This document shows positions 33,439-42,035 of a stretch of 64,000 nucleotides of DNA, one piece after another. Source of the stretch: a virus; IMG/VR virus record IMGVR_UViG_3300015371_000006, positions 1-64,000 of that record. One strand, written 5' to 3'. The notes under the pieces were generated by a model. That model made no database searches, was not told the origin of the DNA, and saw only the letters and a program-made list of their open reading frames with translations. Both the position numbers and the translations under genes were made by a program. Position 1 is the first letter of the stretch, and each line of letters begins with the position of its first letter.

Positions 33439-34287
33439 ATGCGAGGCACCCACTCTCAGTTGATCGTCACCACGACCGTCGATGAAGCGACGGGCTCCGA
33501 GGTGCCGCTGTTCCATTTCCCCGTCCAGATCTGCAAGGCCACGTCGGATGCGTCGGAGGTCAAGTTCGACCGCGCCGCTCCGTCGGGCGGCGAGTTGACC
33601 CGGCAGGAGATCGACTCCGTGACCGGCGAGGTCGTCGCGTCCGAGGACGTGCTGCGCGGTGTGCGGACCGGGGATTCGTTCTCCACGATCCCGGCCGAGA
33701 AGATCGCCGAGATCACCGACGCGACCAAGCTCGATGACGTGCGCGTGATCGACACGGTCGAGTTGGACGCGGTCCCGCGTGATCGCGGTGTCGCCCGGTA
33801 CTTCCTGCAGTCGCCCGCCAAGGGCGGGTCGCCGCAGGCGTTCCGGCTCACCTACGAGGCGCTGCTCCCGGCGAAGAAGAAGGGCTCGACGCCCGCTCGC
33901 CCGGCGCTTGCGCTGAAGGTGAAGTTCGGCGGCACGACCCGGCAGAAGTTCGGCATCGTCTACGCCGACGTGGCGACCGAGTCGCTGATCCTGCAGCAGC
34001 TGGTGTTCGGCGCGCAGGTCCGCGAGGCCGACGAGCAGGTCCGCTCGCACCTCGCCGTCCAGGTCGAGGAGCCGATGATCGCCAAGGTGCGGGCCGTGCT
34101 CGACGGGATGCTCGACGAGTCTGCGGACTTCGACGAGCCCGCCGATGATCTGATCCCCGCCCGCGAGGCGCTGATCGAGATCGCCCTGTCCGGGCAGGCC
34201 ATCCCGGCTCCGGTCGCCGAGGCCGAGGTCGCCGCGACCGACAACGTCGAGGCTGCCCTTGAGGCGAGCCTCGCCGCGCTCGCCTAG
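33439..34287 (+). CDS. ku: Ku-family DNA end-binding protein
   Basis: 282 residues, near the length of bacterial Ku (about 270). Conserved order of blocks: FPVQICKATSDASEVKFDRA (residues 27-46), GEVVASEDVLRGV (63-75), a FSTIPAEKIAEI strand-helix, VARYFLQSPAKGG (117-129) and TESLILQQLVFGAQVREAD (176-194). The last matches the Ku beta-barrel end that reads LvL-x-x-L-x-x-x-x-E-VR in the family. The C-terminus ends in a short acidic segment. Bacterial Ku forms a homodimeric ring on DNA ends and recruits ligase. Phage Ku genes are known in mycobacteriophages Omega and Corndog. AAGGAGG precedes the ATG. Confidence 0.85.
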   Translation: MRGTHSQLIVTTTVDEATGSEVPLFHFPVQICKATSDASEVKFDRAAPSGGELTRQEIDSVTGEVVASEDVLRGVRTGDSFSTIPAEKIAEITDATKLDDVRVIDTVELDAVPRDRGVARYFLQSPAKGGSPQAFRLTYEALLPAKKKGSTPARPALALKVKFGGTTRQKFGIVYADVATESLILQQLVFGAQVREADEQVRSHLAVQVEEPMIAKVRAVLDGMLDESADFDEPADDLIPAREALIEIALSGQAIPAPVAEAEVAATDNVEAALEASLAALA

Positions 34288-34310
34288 CGAGCAACCGCAT
34301 CGCATCCGAG

Positions 34311-34336
34311 CGACGGCCCCGCCTTGCGCGGGGTCG
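34311..34336 (+). terminator. Terminator after Ku
   Basis: Hairpin CCCCGC-CTTGC-GCGGGG inside a longer CGAC...GTCG stem, starting 24 bases after the Ku stop. The following GTCGTCTTG is slightly T-rich. Likely ends Ku transcription. Confidence 0.65.
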
Positions 34337-34382
34337 TCGTCGTCTTGTGGTCCCGCCGTCGGGGCGTGCCACCATTCACGCG

Positions 34383-34592
34383 ATGAGCCGCGACCGGGTG
34401 TTTCTCTACGTGCTCGGCGCGCTGTTCGGGTTCATGATCATGTTCGGGGCCGGGGCCATCATCGTGTCGCTGATCCGCGACCCGACCGAGGTGGTGACGC
34501 TGCGCGTCGTCGGTGCGCTGGCGTCGATGTTCTCGGCCGTCGTCGGCCTGATCCTGGGCTACCTGGTCGGGCGCAACGGCAACGGCGGCTAG
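34383..34592 (+). CDS. Small two-pass membrane protein
   Basis: 69 residues. Hydrophobic segments at about 6-28 (VFLYVLGALFGFMIMFGAGA) and 42-62 (VGALASMFSAVVGLILGYLV). No ribosome site; a few bases CACCAT may be a -10. Its TAG stop is part of a CTAG that also holds the stop of the opposing gene, so the two genes converge tail to tail. Confidence 0.6.
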   Translation: MSRDRVFLYVLGALFGFMIMFGAGAIIVSLIRDPTEVVTLRVVGALASMFSAVVGLILGYLVGRNGNGG

Positions 34593-34732
34593 GCCAGCGC
34601 GCAGATGGCGAGCGCGAGGCCGAGCAGGAAGGTCAGCAGTCCGAACGGTCCGGCCTGATCGCCCGCGCCGCCCGCGACCATCAGCAGGTAGCCGACGAAG
34701 CCGACGAGGTAGAGGATCGCGAGCGCCGTCAT
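34589..34732 (-). CDS. Small membrane protein after SSB
   Basis: 47 residues. Mostly hydrophobic: LAILYLVGFVGYLLMVAGGA and FGLLTFLLGLALAICALA. The ATG directly abuts the SSB stop (TAGATG), so it is coupled to SSB. Together with the opposite-strand membrane gene it fills the region between Ku and SSB. Function unknown. Confidence 0.6.
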   Translation of the reverse strand: MTALAILYLVGFVGYLLMVAGGAGDQAGPFGLLTFLLGLALAICALA

Positions 34733-35185
34733 CTAGAACGGGATGTCGTCGTCGCTGCCGGTGACCTCGCCGCCGCCGGTCGCCGGGGGCAGGTCGGCGG
34801 TGTCGGCGGGCACGTCGGAGGTCTGTCCGCTCGCGCCGCTGCCGCCCGCTTCGTTGGGCTTGCCGCCGAGGAAGATCACGTCGTGCGCGACGATCTCGAC
34901 CGCCTGGCGCTTCGTCCCGTCCTTGGCCTCCCACTCGCGCCACTCCAGCCGTCCCTGCAGGCCGACCTTGCGGCCCTTCGCCAGGTACTCAGCGGCGTTC
35001 TCGCCCTGCTTGCCCCACACGGTCACGTCGAAGTAGTTGGGCTTGTCCACCCAATCGTTGCCCTCCTTGCGGCGGGTGTTGCTCGCCACGCGCATGTTGC
35101 AGACGGGGGTGCCGCCTCCGGTGTGGCGCAGCTCGGGGTCGCGGGTGAGATTGCCCGTCAGGACGACGGTGTTCAGCTCAGGCAT
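34733..35185 (-). CDS. ssb: Single-stranded DNA-binding protein
   Basis: 150 residues. N-terminal OB-fold (residues 1-105): LNTVVLTGNLTRDPELR, WVDKPNYFDVTVWGKQGEN and GRLEWREWEAKDGTK. The disordered middle ends in the acidic tip DDDIPF, which docks partner proteins of the replisome. It belongs to the phage's own recombination/replication set with RecT. ATG at 35185 follows AAGGAGG in the CCGACC leader and a GGTAGCCT -10. Confidence 0.93.
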   Translation of the reverse strand: MPELNTVVLTGNLTRDPELRHTGGGTPVCNMRVASNTRRKEGNDWVDKPNYFDVTVWGKQGENAAEYLAKGRKVGLQGRLEWREWEAKDGTKRQAVEIVAHDVIFLGGKPNEAGGSGASGQTSDVPADTADLPPATGGGEVTGSDDDIPF

Positions 35186-35192
35186 CGAGGCC

Positions 35193-35225
35193 TCCTTGGT
35201 CGGGTAACGATGCCAGGAGGCTACC
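35193..35225 (-). promoter_or_regulatory. Early promoter/leader of ssb
   Basis: GGTAGCCT (35218-35225) overlaps the stop of the upstream gene; CCGACCAAGGAGG follows 12 nt later. Same arrangement as recT and DUF932. Confidence 0.5.
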
Positions 35226-35517
35226 GCACAGCGCGGCGGCGGGCGAGTGCTCGGGCGGCTTTCTCTGCCACGGTCTGTAGCGATCCGTTGGCCGCAGCGA
35301 GGCACTCGGCTTCGCTGTCGGTGAGGTAGATCTCAACGCCCGCCCGGCGTGAGCGCGGGCGCTTCGGGTTCGGTCTGCCGCTCGGGTAGGGCAGCGGCAG
35401 GCCCTCATGCTCCAGGCGGGTTTTCTCTGCCCGGCAGCTGGAGCCACAGGCGTGGGCGTCCACGCGCTTGCCGGTGATGTCGCCGCCACAGATGACGCAG
35501 ATGCGGGCCTGCTTCAT
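35221..35517 (-). CDS. Zinc-finger protein
   Basis: 98 residues. N-terminal CVICGGDITG and later HACGSSCRAEK form a four-ligand zinc site (residues 7-28), like a small treble-clef. The middle is basic with RPNPKRPRSRR. The C-terminal helix (DSEAECLAAANGSLQTVAEK) is helical. Overlaps the next gene's start (ATGA). It may bind nucleic acid. Confidence 0.75.
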   Translation of the reverse strand: MKQARICVICGGDITGKRVDAHACGSSCRAEKTRLEHEGLPLPYPSGRPNPKRPRSRRAGVEIYLTDSEAECLAAANGSLQTVAEKAARALARRRAVR

Positions 35518-35837
35518 CCCAGCTGCGGTCGGACGCGCAGGACTTGCTTGCTCGGGAAGGTCTTGCGAACGCCGTTGGGGAAGGTGACCTCCACCTCGCT
35601 GTCGTAGAGCCCCGGTGTGTCCAGGTCGTCGTTGCCCCAGGGCACGGTCGCGCGGTTGCTGTCCACGACGGGCACGTCGCAGGTGACCGTGACGGCCTTG
35701 ACCCCCTCGCGCTGGTCGATTCGGAACACGACCGTTGAGCCGTCGACCAGCGGAACGGGGCCGTTGATGTCTGAGACCTCGATCTCCATCGGCTGGGTGT
35801 CGCCCTGGGTGAGTTCCACAACGGTCGCGTCAGCCAT
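35514..35837 (-). CDS. BppU-like tail protein
   Basis: 107 residues. VVELTQGDTQPMEIEVSDIN and VDGSTVVFRIDQ, then GLYDSEVEVTFPNGVRKTFP, match the N-terminal immunoglobulin-like domain of BppU-type baseplate upper proteins, which anchor adhesins. It lies directly after the giant repeat fibre gene. TAGGGT lies 6 nt before the ATG, so a leaderless start is possible here too. Confidence 0.65.
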   Translation of the reverse strand: MADATVVELTQGDTQPMEIEVSDINGPVPLVDGSTVVFRIDQREGVKAVTVTCDVPVVDSNRATVPWGNDDLDTPGLYDSEVEVTFPNGVRKTFPSKQVLRVRPQLG

Positions 35838-35846
35838 GCCGGAACC

Positions 35847-38800
35847 CTAGCCCGGCTGGCGGATGCGCACAACAGCGCGGTCGTCGATGAGCCCCGCCTG
35901 GGCGGCGGTGTCCTGCGCGCGGGCGCGCGCGCGGGTGTCGATCAGCAGCGCCAGGGCGTTGACCGCCGCCACCATCCGCATCGTCAGCTCGCCCTCCACG
36001 GTCGGGGAGGTGATCGTGGTGAGGATCAGGGCGGCGGTGGTGGCCTGCGCTGCGGCCTCGGCCAGCAGCAGCGTCGTGGGCCCGCTGAGCGTGAGCTGCG
36101 CGTCCGACTGAGCTGCGGCGTGCAGCAGCAGCTTCAGGACCAGGGCGAGCGCCGCCGTCGACTCGCCGTTGGCCGCCGCCAGCACCACGGTCGCGGCCAC
36201 GCCGAGCTGCAGGTCGGCGTCCGAGGTCGCGGTCGCGTCGCTCAGCAGCAGGTCGGCGGCGACGCTCAGCCTCGCCGTTGCGTCGCTCAGGGCGGTCGCG
36301 GGGGCGAGGATCACGGTCGTCGGCGCGGTGATGGCCAGGGAGCCCGACGAGGTCGCAGCGGCGCTCAGATCGACGAACGTCGGCGCGGTGGTGAGTGCGA
36401 GGCTCGCGGTGGACTGGCCTGCAGCCGTCAGCGTCAGCCGCGCCGGGGCGGTGAGCGTCAGGCTCGCGCTCGACGTTGCGGCCGAGCTGCCGAGTGCCAC
36501 CAGGCCGGGCGCGGTCAGCGCCAGGGTGGCCGACGAGCTGCCCGCCGTCGACAGGGTGAGGTACGGGACCGTGTCGGTCTGCACGAACAGCGTCGCGTTC
36601 GACTGGGCGCTCGCCGCGTCGAGCTGCACATAGGTCTGCGCGCGCAGAGCGAGGCTCGCCGCCGAGCTGCCTGACGTGCTCAGCGTCAGCAGCGCCGGAG
36701 CTGTCAGCGCCAAGGTTGCTGAGCTGCTCACCGTCGAGCTGCCGAGCTGCACCGTGGTCGGGGCGCTCAGCGCGAGGGTTGCCGAGCTGCTCGCGGCGGC
36801 TGGGTCCAGCGCCACCTCGGTCTTCGCGGTGAGCTGCAGGGTCGCGGCCGAGGCTGCCGCCGACGACAGCGAGAGGTACGGCACGGTGTCGCTCTGCACG
36901 AAGCACGTCGCCGAGGACTGAGCGTTGGCCGGGTCGAGCGGGATTACCGTCTGCGCGGTGAGGGCCAGCGTCGCGCTGCTTTGCGCGGCTGCCGTGCCGA
37001 GCGGCAGGATGGCCGTCGCCGTCAGGGTCAGCGCAGCGGTGCTCTGTGCTGCGGCGGGGTCGAGGGGCACGGTGGTCGGTGCGGTCAGCGCGAGAGTGGC
37101 GCTGCTCTGCGCGGCCGCCGTGCCGAGCGGCACATAGGTCTGGGCGGTGAGCGCAAGGCTCCCCGTCGACGTCGACGCCGCCGTGCCGAGCACCACGCGG
37201 GCGGCCGCCGAGAGCGCGAGCGTTGCTGAGGACTGCGCCGCAGCCGTGCCGAGCGCCACCGTGGCCGGGGCGGTGAGTGCCAGGGTGGCCGCCGACTGCG
37301 CCGTGGCCGTGCCGAGGGCCACGCGGGTCTGCGCCGTCAACGCCAGGGTGGCACTCGATACCGCCGCCGAGGTGCCGAGCGGGATCTGCGTCTTCGCGGT
37401 GAGCGCCATCGTCGCGCTCGATTGCGCCGTGGAGGTCAGCGTCAGCAGAGCCGGTGCGGTGAGCGTCAGCGTCGCGGTCGAGGTCGCTGCCGCCGTGCCC
37501 AGCGTCAGCAGTGCCGGTGCGGTGAGGGCGAGGGTCGCCGAGGACTGTGCGGCTGCGCTGCCAAGCGCCACCGTCGTCTTCGCCGAGAGCGCGAGCGTGG
37601 CCGAGGACTGGGCGGCGGCCGCGCCGAGCGCGATGGTCGTCTGCGCGGTGAGCGCGAGGGTGGCACTCGACTGCCCGTCGCTCGCCCCCAGCGGGATGAT
37701 CGGGATGGTCGCCGGGATGGTGAGCGCGAGAGTGGCCTGCGCCCTTCCCAGGGTGGGGGTGCCCTGCAGCTCGCCGACGTGAACGTCATCGATGCTCTGC
37801 GCCCCGAAGACGCCGACATAGGCGCGCACCGTGGTCACCGACGAGGTGACCGACTTGCTCAGCACGACCGTCCACGTCGAGCTGGCGGCGGGCTTGTACC
37901 AGACGGTTGCGTCGCCGTTGGCCTCCAGCGAGACGCCGATCTGATCGCCGAGGGACAGCGGGTTGTCCTCGGTGCCGACGCCGTAGCCGTCGGCCGTCCC
38001 GGCCTCGTATGCGTTGACCTGGTACGGAAGGTCGGTGGGCTGGCCGGTCCAGGTGCCGGGCGCGATCTCGACCTCGACGCCGACGTTTGAGTTGCTCGCG
38101 TCGACGATCCCGAAGTACGACCAGATGGTCGGCTCCAGCTCGTCGCCGAGGGTGAAGAAGATCCCCGCCGGGGCGGTGAGGTCGTGCGGCCAGAGGGCGG
38201 CGGAACCGTCCTGCAGGTCGCTGATCGAGTGCAGTTCGTTGCCGCGAATCTCGGCCAGCGTCACCGGGTAGGCGCTGCCCGGCACACTGTCCCATCCAGC
38301 AGGGGGCGATTCGTCGGCGCGATTGAAGTCGTCGACCAGGGGCAGGCGGGCGAAGTCGTCAGCCTCGGTGGCCCCGTTCAGCGTCAGGATCGCCGGGGCG
38401 GTGAGTGCCAGAGTTGCCGAGGACGTGGCCGCTGAGGTGCCCAGCGCCACCTTCGTGGCAGCGGTCAGGGCCAGGGTCGCGCTCGACTGGGCGGCGGCGG
38501 TACCCAGGGCCACCGTGGTCTTCGCCGTCAGCGCCAGGGTGGCGCTGGAGGTGGCCTGGCTGCTTTGCAGCGGGATCGTGGTCTGCGCGGTGAGCGCGAG
38601 GGTCGCGTTGCTGAGCGCGTCGGCCTGCCCGAGCACCACCTTTGCCGGGGCCGTCAACGCAAGGGTGGCGCTCGATTGCGCCGTGCTGGTCGCCAGCGAC
38701 ACCGGAGCCGGGGTCGCCAGCGCCAGGGTGGCGGCCGCGACCGCGCCGCTGGCCTGCGGGAAGATCCAGGCCGACGACTCGTAGGTCCACGGGCTCGGGC

Positions 38801-39536
38801 CGGTCGTGATAACCGTCGTGCCGGTGACCGTGTTTCCGTCGTAGCCGTGGGCGGTGACATCGGCCACCGGAGTGGCGGCCGCGCTCTGATCGAACTCCAG
38901 CAGCTGGGCCGGAGACAGCGCCGCCCAGTCAGAGGTCGCCCGGTTCGTGACCAGGGACTCGATGTTGCCGTCGCTCAGGGCCGAGGTCCACTCGCCCACC
39001 ATCGAGAAGTCGACGGGGTAGTAGGCGATGATCGCCGAAGCGAGCCAGAAGAAGCCCCCCGTATGGTCGTTCGGGTTGCCCATCGTGCCCGCGCCGTCTT
39101 CGTGCGTCCACGCGCCGCCCTTGTAGATGTGGAAACGAGGGGTCGCTGTGCCGCTGGCCTTCGTGACCGCCGCGATCACCCAGCCATCCGAGTCGGTGAT
39201 CGTCGTCGTCGAGGTCCGCGCGGTGCTGCCGACGATGGCGAGGTTCAGCTGGTTGGACGCGTTGATCCGCAGGCTGAGCGCCTCGGCGAAGCCCGAGGTC
39301 GAGTGCAGGATCACGTAGTCCGCCGAGCCTGCGCGCGTGCGCCTGATCAGCGTTGCAATCGTGAACGCGCCGGTCAGGTTGACGGTGTCGCCGGTAATTA
39401 CATCGCTTGAGCCATTGAAGCTCCGGGCGGTGACCGGCGTCACCGTGGTCGGCGTCAGGCCACCTCGCGGGCCCGACATCGGTACGCGCAGACCAGCGCG
39501 TACCGGCTCGTTGCCGCCTGAGCCGATGTTCGCCAT
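35847..39536 (-). CDS. Giant repeat fibre (adhesin shaft)
   Basis: 1229 residues. Residues about 35-240 form a LamG/concanavalin-like domain (GAFTIATLIRRTRAGSADYV). Six 17-21-residue repeats of form AQSSATLALTAxTxVxLG follow (about 260-385), then a second lectin-like insert (about 395-595), then about 28 more repeats to near residue 1170, and a helical end (LLIDTRARARAQDTA). The repeats alternate polar and hydrophobic residues as in a beta-solenoid shaft. It is probably a long side or tail fibre. Copy number may change by recombination. Confidence 0.78.
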   Translation of the reverse strand: MANIGSGGNEPVRAGLRVPMSGPRGGLTPTTVTPVTARSFNGSSDVITGDTVNLTGAFTIATLIRRTRAGSADYVILHSTSGFAEALSLRINASNQLNLAIVGSTARTSTTTITDSDGWVIAAVTKASGTATPRFHIYKGGAWTHEDGAGTMGNPNDHTGGFFWLASAIIAYYPVDFSMVGEWTSALSDGNIESLVTNRATSDWAALSPAQLLEFDQSAAATPVADVTAHGYDGNTVTGTTVITTGPSPWTYESSAWIFPQASGAVAAATLALATPAPVSLATSTAQSSATLALTAPAKVVLGQADALSNATLALTAQTTIPLQSSQATSSATLALTAKTTVALGTAAAQSSATLALTAATKVALGTSAATSSATLALTAPAILTLNGATEADDFARLPLVDDFNRADESPPAGWDSVPGSAYPVTLAEIRGNELHSISDLQDGSAALWPHDLTAPAGIFFTLGDELEPTIWSYFGIVDASNSNVGVEVEIAPGTWTGQPTDLPYQVNAYEAGTADGYGVGTEDNPLSLGDQIGVSLEANGDATVWYKPAASSTWTVVLSKSVTSSVTTVRAYVGVFGAQSIDDVHVGELQGTPTLGRAQATLALTIPATIPIIPLGASDGQSSATLALTAQTTIALGAAAAQSSATLALSAKTTVALGSAAAQSSATLALTAPALLTLGTAAATSTATLTLTAPALLTLTSTAQSSATMALTAKTQIPLGTSAAVSSATLALTAQTRVALGTATAQSAATLALTAPATVALGTAAAQSSATLALSAAARVVLGTAASTSTGSLALTAQTYVPLGTAAAQSSATLALTAPTTVPLDPAAAQSTAALTLTATAILPLGTAAAQSSATLALTAQTVIPLDPANAQSSATCFVQSDTVPYLSLSSAAASAATLQLTAKTEVALDPAAASSSATLALSAPTTVQLGSSTVSSSATLALTAPALLTLSTSGSSAASLALRAQTYVQLDAASAQSNATLFVQTDTVPYLTLSTAGSSSATLALTAPGLVALGSSAATSSASLTLTAPARLTLTAAGQSTASLALTTAPTFVDLSAAATSSGSLAITAPTTVILAPATALSDATARLSVAADLLLSDATATSDADLQLGVAATVVLAAANGESTAALALVLKLLLHAAAQSDAQLTLSGPTTLLLAEAAAQATTAALILTTITSPTVEGELTMRMVAAVNALALLIDTRARARAQDTAAQAGLIDDRAVVRIRQPG
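36010..37745 (-). repeat. Second Ala/Thr repeat array of the fibre
   Basis: About 28 tandem units of 17-21 residues, roughly 51-63 bases each, with consensus SATLALTA-x-T-x-V-x-L-G. Units are diverged at DNA level but still similar enough to recombine. Confidence 0.85.
38375..38745 (-). repeat. First Ala/Thr repeat array of the fibre
   Basis: Six copies of the same unit as in the second array, separated from it by a lectin-like insert of about 200 residues. Confidence 0.85.
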
Positions 39537-40285
39537 TACGACCTACGCTGCGGAATCCACAGCGGCTTGTTCTGCGGGATGGCCAGGGCGTTGCCCATCG
39601 TCGCTGCCCGGAAGCACAGCGCCGTGGTCAGGGTTCGACTGGAGGTCGTGTTCGACGGCGTGATCGTCGCGGTGCCGGTCGAGCCCGAGGCCGTCAGCGA
39701 CTTGTAGCCGATCTCGGTGCCGTGTCCGGTGCCCGTGGTCGTGTGCGCGTCGTAGCCCTCGGTCAGCGTGGCGATGGTGAACGTGTGCGCGGTGTCGTTG
39801 ACGCGCATCCCCATCCCGATCCACAGCGAGTTCGTGTTCGACGGCGAGCAGGCGTTGACGGTGAACGAGGTCGTGCTCGCCTGATCCTGCGCGGTCGCCA
39901 GCGAGCCGTCCAGGGTCTCGATTGCGTAGCGGAACGAGAGAATGCGCGCTCCGGCCGAGTCGCCCGTCGTGCCGGTTGTCAGCGACGACCACTGGAAGGA
40001 GGCATCGTCGGCCGAGCCGCTGGTCGAGGTGGCGATCCGCGTGAAGACGTAGAACTTGCCGCCGCTCGCCGTAGCCGACGCCACCGGGAACCCCGAGACG
40101 GTGTTCCAGCCCGAGGGCGTGGCAGCCGTCGCGCTGTTGCTGCGCGAGTTCGTGATCAGCACCAGCAGGTCGCCCACCAGCCGCGTCGGCGCGGCGGGGG
40201 CGAGGGTCGTCGGCGTCACCACGTTATTCGCGGTGAACGCACCCGAGCCCGCCGCGACGAATTCCGGTGTGTTGGGCCAGGCCAT
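39536..40285 (-). CDS. Virion adhesin-like beta protein
   Basis: 249 residues, beta-rich with N-terminal VGDLLVLITNSRSNSAT and later LSFRYAIETLDGSLATAQDQ. It ends with a short basic segment. Position in the second adhesin cassette and composition suggest a fibre or capsid-surface protein; no family fixed. TGATG overlap with the upstream gene. Confidence 0.6.
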   Translation of the reverse strand: MAWPNTPEFVAAGSGAFTANNVVTPTTLAPAAPTRLVGDLLVLITNSRSNSATAATPSGWNTVSGFPVASATASGGKFYVFTRIATSTSGSADDASFQWSSLTTGTTGDSAGARILSFRYAIETLDGSLATAQDQASTTSFTVNACSPSNTNSLWIGMGMRVNDTAHTFTIATLTEGYDAHTTTGTGHGTEIGYKSLTASGSTGTATITPSNTTSSRTLTTALCFRAATMGNALAIPQNKPLWIPQRRS

Positions 40286-41715
40286 CAGCGCAGCCTCGGC
40301 GCGGCGTTGACGATCAGCGTGCGGTCGGAGGGGCCGGTGGTCGCCACGAACCCCGCCGCCGTCGCCAGCGACAGGATGGTGGCTCCGCTCAGGGCGCTGT
40401 TCCAGACCGCCACCTCGTCCAGCCCTCCGTAGAACGGCGCATTGTTGGGCACGCCCGAGTCGCCGACGGTGAAGTTGCCCCGGTTCCCGGCTGAGCCGTT
40501 GTAGCCGTTGGCGATGCCGACGTTCTGCGTCGTCCCGATTTGCTGGCCGTTGATGTAGAGGCTCGCGGGGCAGGGGTCTACGTCCGTGTAGACGATGGCG
40601 ACGTGGAAGTTGACGCCGAGCGTGATCCCGGTCGAGGCGAACGACCAGCCGACGGCGGTGCCGAAGTTCGCGTCCCAGTTGATGTTGTTGCCCGCCACGT
40701 CGTAGTACAGCTCGGGCGCGTTGACGCCGCTGCCTCCCCAAAAGACGCGGTAGGTGGAGATGTCGTCGAGGCGCGCGATGCCGACGAAGGTGTTCGAACC
40801 TCCGGGCGTGAAGCAGTTGTAGGACGAGGAGCAGCGCGATGACGCCGTGGCGTTCATCGTGATCGCCTGGTCGCCGTCGGAGGGCAGCAGCGAGGTCGCC
40901 TTGCGCGTGACTCCGCTCGCCACGGTCGCGTTGCGAGCGTTGCCGGAGCGGTCCACCATGTCGCCGAAGGGCTCGTCGAGCCGGTAGTAGATCGCCGGGC
41001 TCTGCGCCATGACAGCGGCCGGGTAGGTGGCGGTGAGATCGTCCCAGGCTTCCAGGCCGGTGGTGACCGAAGTGCCCGTGGTCGAGACCTCGTCTGCGGT
41101 GCCGATGGTGTCCTGCACGGCGGTCCCGGTGCTGCTCTGCGTCAGCGGCCAGAAGGCGGCGGGCGTGGACTGCTCCCAGGCGGTGCGCGAGCTGACCAGG
41201 TTCTCCACAGCGGCGTCCGACAGCGCCGACGACCAGTAGCCGAGCGCCTGCATCTGGCCGTCCCAGCCGTTGCCCGCCGAGTCGTTGTCCTGGCCAATCC
41301 AGACCGCACTGGTGGCTCCGATGGCACCCAGGTCGGCCTGCGTCCCGCCGCCGTTCTCATGGACCCAGCTCTGCGTCGTGTAGTCGTAGATGTGGAAGCG
41401 CGGCGTCGAGGTGCCCGTCGCCTTGGTCACGCAGGCCAGGTGCCAGCGACCCGAGACGATGCGAGAGGCAGCGGAGTTGCGCTTGCCCCCGACCGCCTCG
41501 GTGAACAGCGCCACGCTCTCGTCGGCGTCGACCTGGAACGTCCAGGCGTTCGATCCGGCGGGGCCGAAGGCGGCGATCACCTTCGTGTTGGTCACGTCCG
41601 TCGTCTTGATGATGGCGGCGATGGACGAGCCCCCGCCCCACTCAAGGCCCGTGGTTCCGTTGTTGCAGTTGACCTCGGAGTCAGGCCGGACGAACGTGCG
41701 GGCGTAGGTAGCCAC
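40285..41715 (-). CDS. Adhesin with two LamG-like domains
   Basis: 476 residues. Two concanavalin/LamG-like domains, residues about 20-185 (SSIAAIIKTTDVTNTKVIAA, GRWHLACVTKATG, WSSALSDAAVENLVSSRTAW) and about 245-460 (FVGIARLDDISTYRVFWGG, FHVAIVYTDVD, YGGLDEVAVWNSALSGATI). Such domains bind sugars on host surfaces. The first closely resembles the N-terminal domain of the 35847 fibre, so they are likely duplications. Confidence 0.75.
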   Translation of the reverse strand: MATYARTFVRPDSEVNCNNGTTGLEWGGGSSIAAIIKTTDVTNTKVIAAFGPAGSNAWTFQVDADESVALFTEAVGGKRNSAASRIVSGRWHLACVTKATGTSTPRFHIYDYTTQSWVHENGGGTQADLGAIGATSAVWIGQDNDSAGNGWDGQMQALGYWSSALSDAAVENLVSSRTAWEQSTPAAFWPLTQSSTGTAVQDTIGTADEVSTTGTSVTTGLEAWDDLTATYPAAVMAQSPAIYYRLDEPFGDMVDRSGNARNATVASGVTRKATSLLPSDGDQAITMNATASSRCSSSYNCFTPGGSNTFVGIARLDDISTYRVFWGGSGVNAPELYYDVAGNNINWDANFGTAVGWSFASTGITLGVNFHVAIVYTDVDPCPASLYINGQQIGTTQNVGIANGYNGSAGNRGNFTVGDSGVPNNAPFYGGLDEVAVWNSALSGATILSLATAAGFVATTGPSDRTLIVNAAPRLR

Positions 41716-41729
41716 GGCGGGCTACCTCG

Positions 41730-42032
41730 CTACTCGTACCCGCGTCCGAAGTGGACCGGCTTATCCGCTTCCCAGGACTTCTTCTGGTGCTTCGGCGTCT
41801 TGGTCTTGGTTTCCGGGTTCCAGACCTCGACCTCGACCTTGCTGTAGGTCGGGACCATGTGCGTCGTCCAGCCGTTCGGGTTCTCCTCGGTGCAGAGCGC
41901 GAAGTCCTGAATCGGCTGCTCCTCTTCGCCCGTGACCTCGGCGGCCTTCAGCACTACGCCGGTCCAGTAGCCGGTCGGCTTGCCGTTGTCTGCGTGGAAC
42001 TCCGCGCCTTCTGCGAGGTCGCCCAGTTGCAT
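41730..42032 (-). CDS. Small unknown protein in adhesin cassette
   Basis: 100 residues: MQLGDLAEGAEFHADNGKPT and TGYWTGVVLKAAEVTG suggest a small beta fold resembling the short SH3-like modules in the 60068 protein. No catalytic motif. Its C-terminus is Lys-rich. Likely a structural or assembly protein. Confidence 0.6.
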   Translation of the reverse strand: MQLGDLAEGAEFHADNGKPTGYWTGVVLKAAEVTGEEEQPIQDFALCTEENPNGWTTHMVPTYSKVEVEVWNPETKTKTPKHQKKSWEADKPVHFGRGYE

Positions 42033-42035
42033 CGT

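Noticed and set aside
30515-34287. A complete toxin-antitoxin pair around the HicA-like gene
   Set aside because: No HicB-like partner is adjacent on either side.
36010-38745. Repeat arrays as a CRISPR
   Set aside because: Units are translated, 51-63 bases, diverged and lack unique spacers between constant repeats; they are fibre protein repeats.
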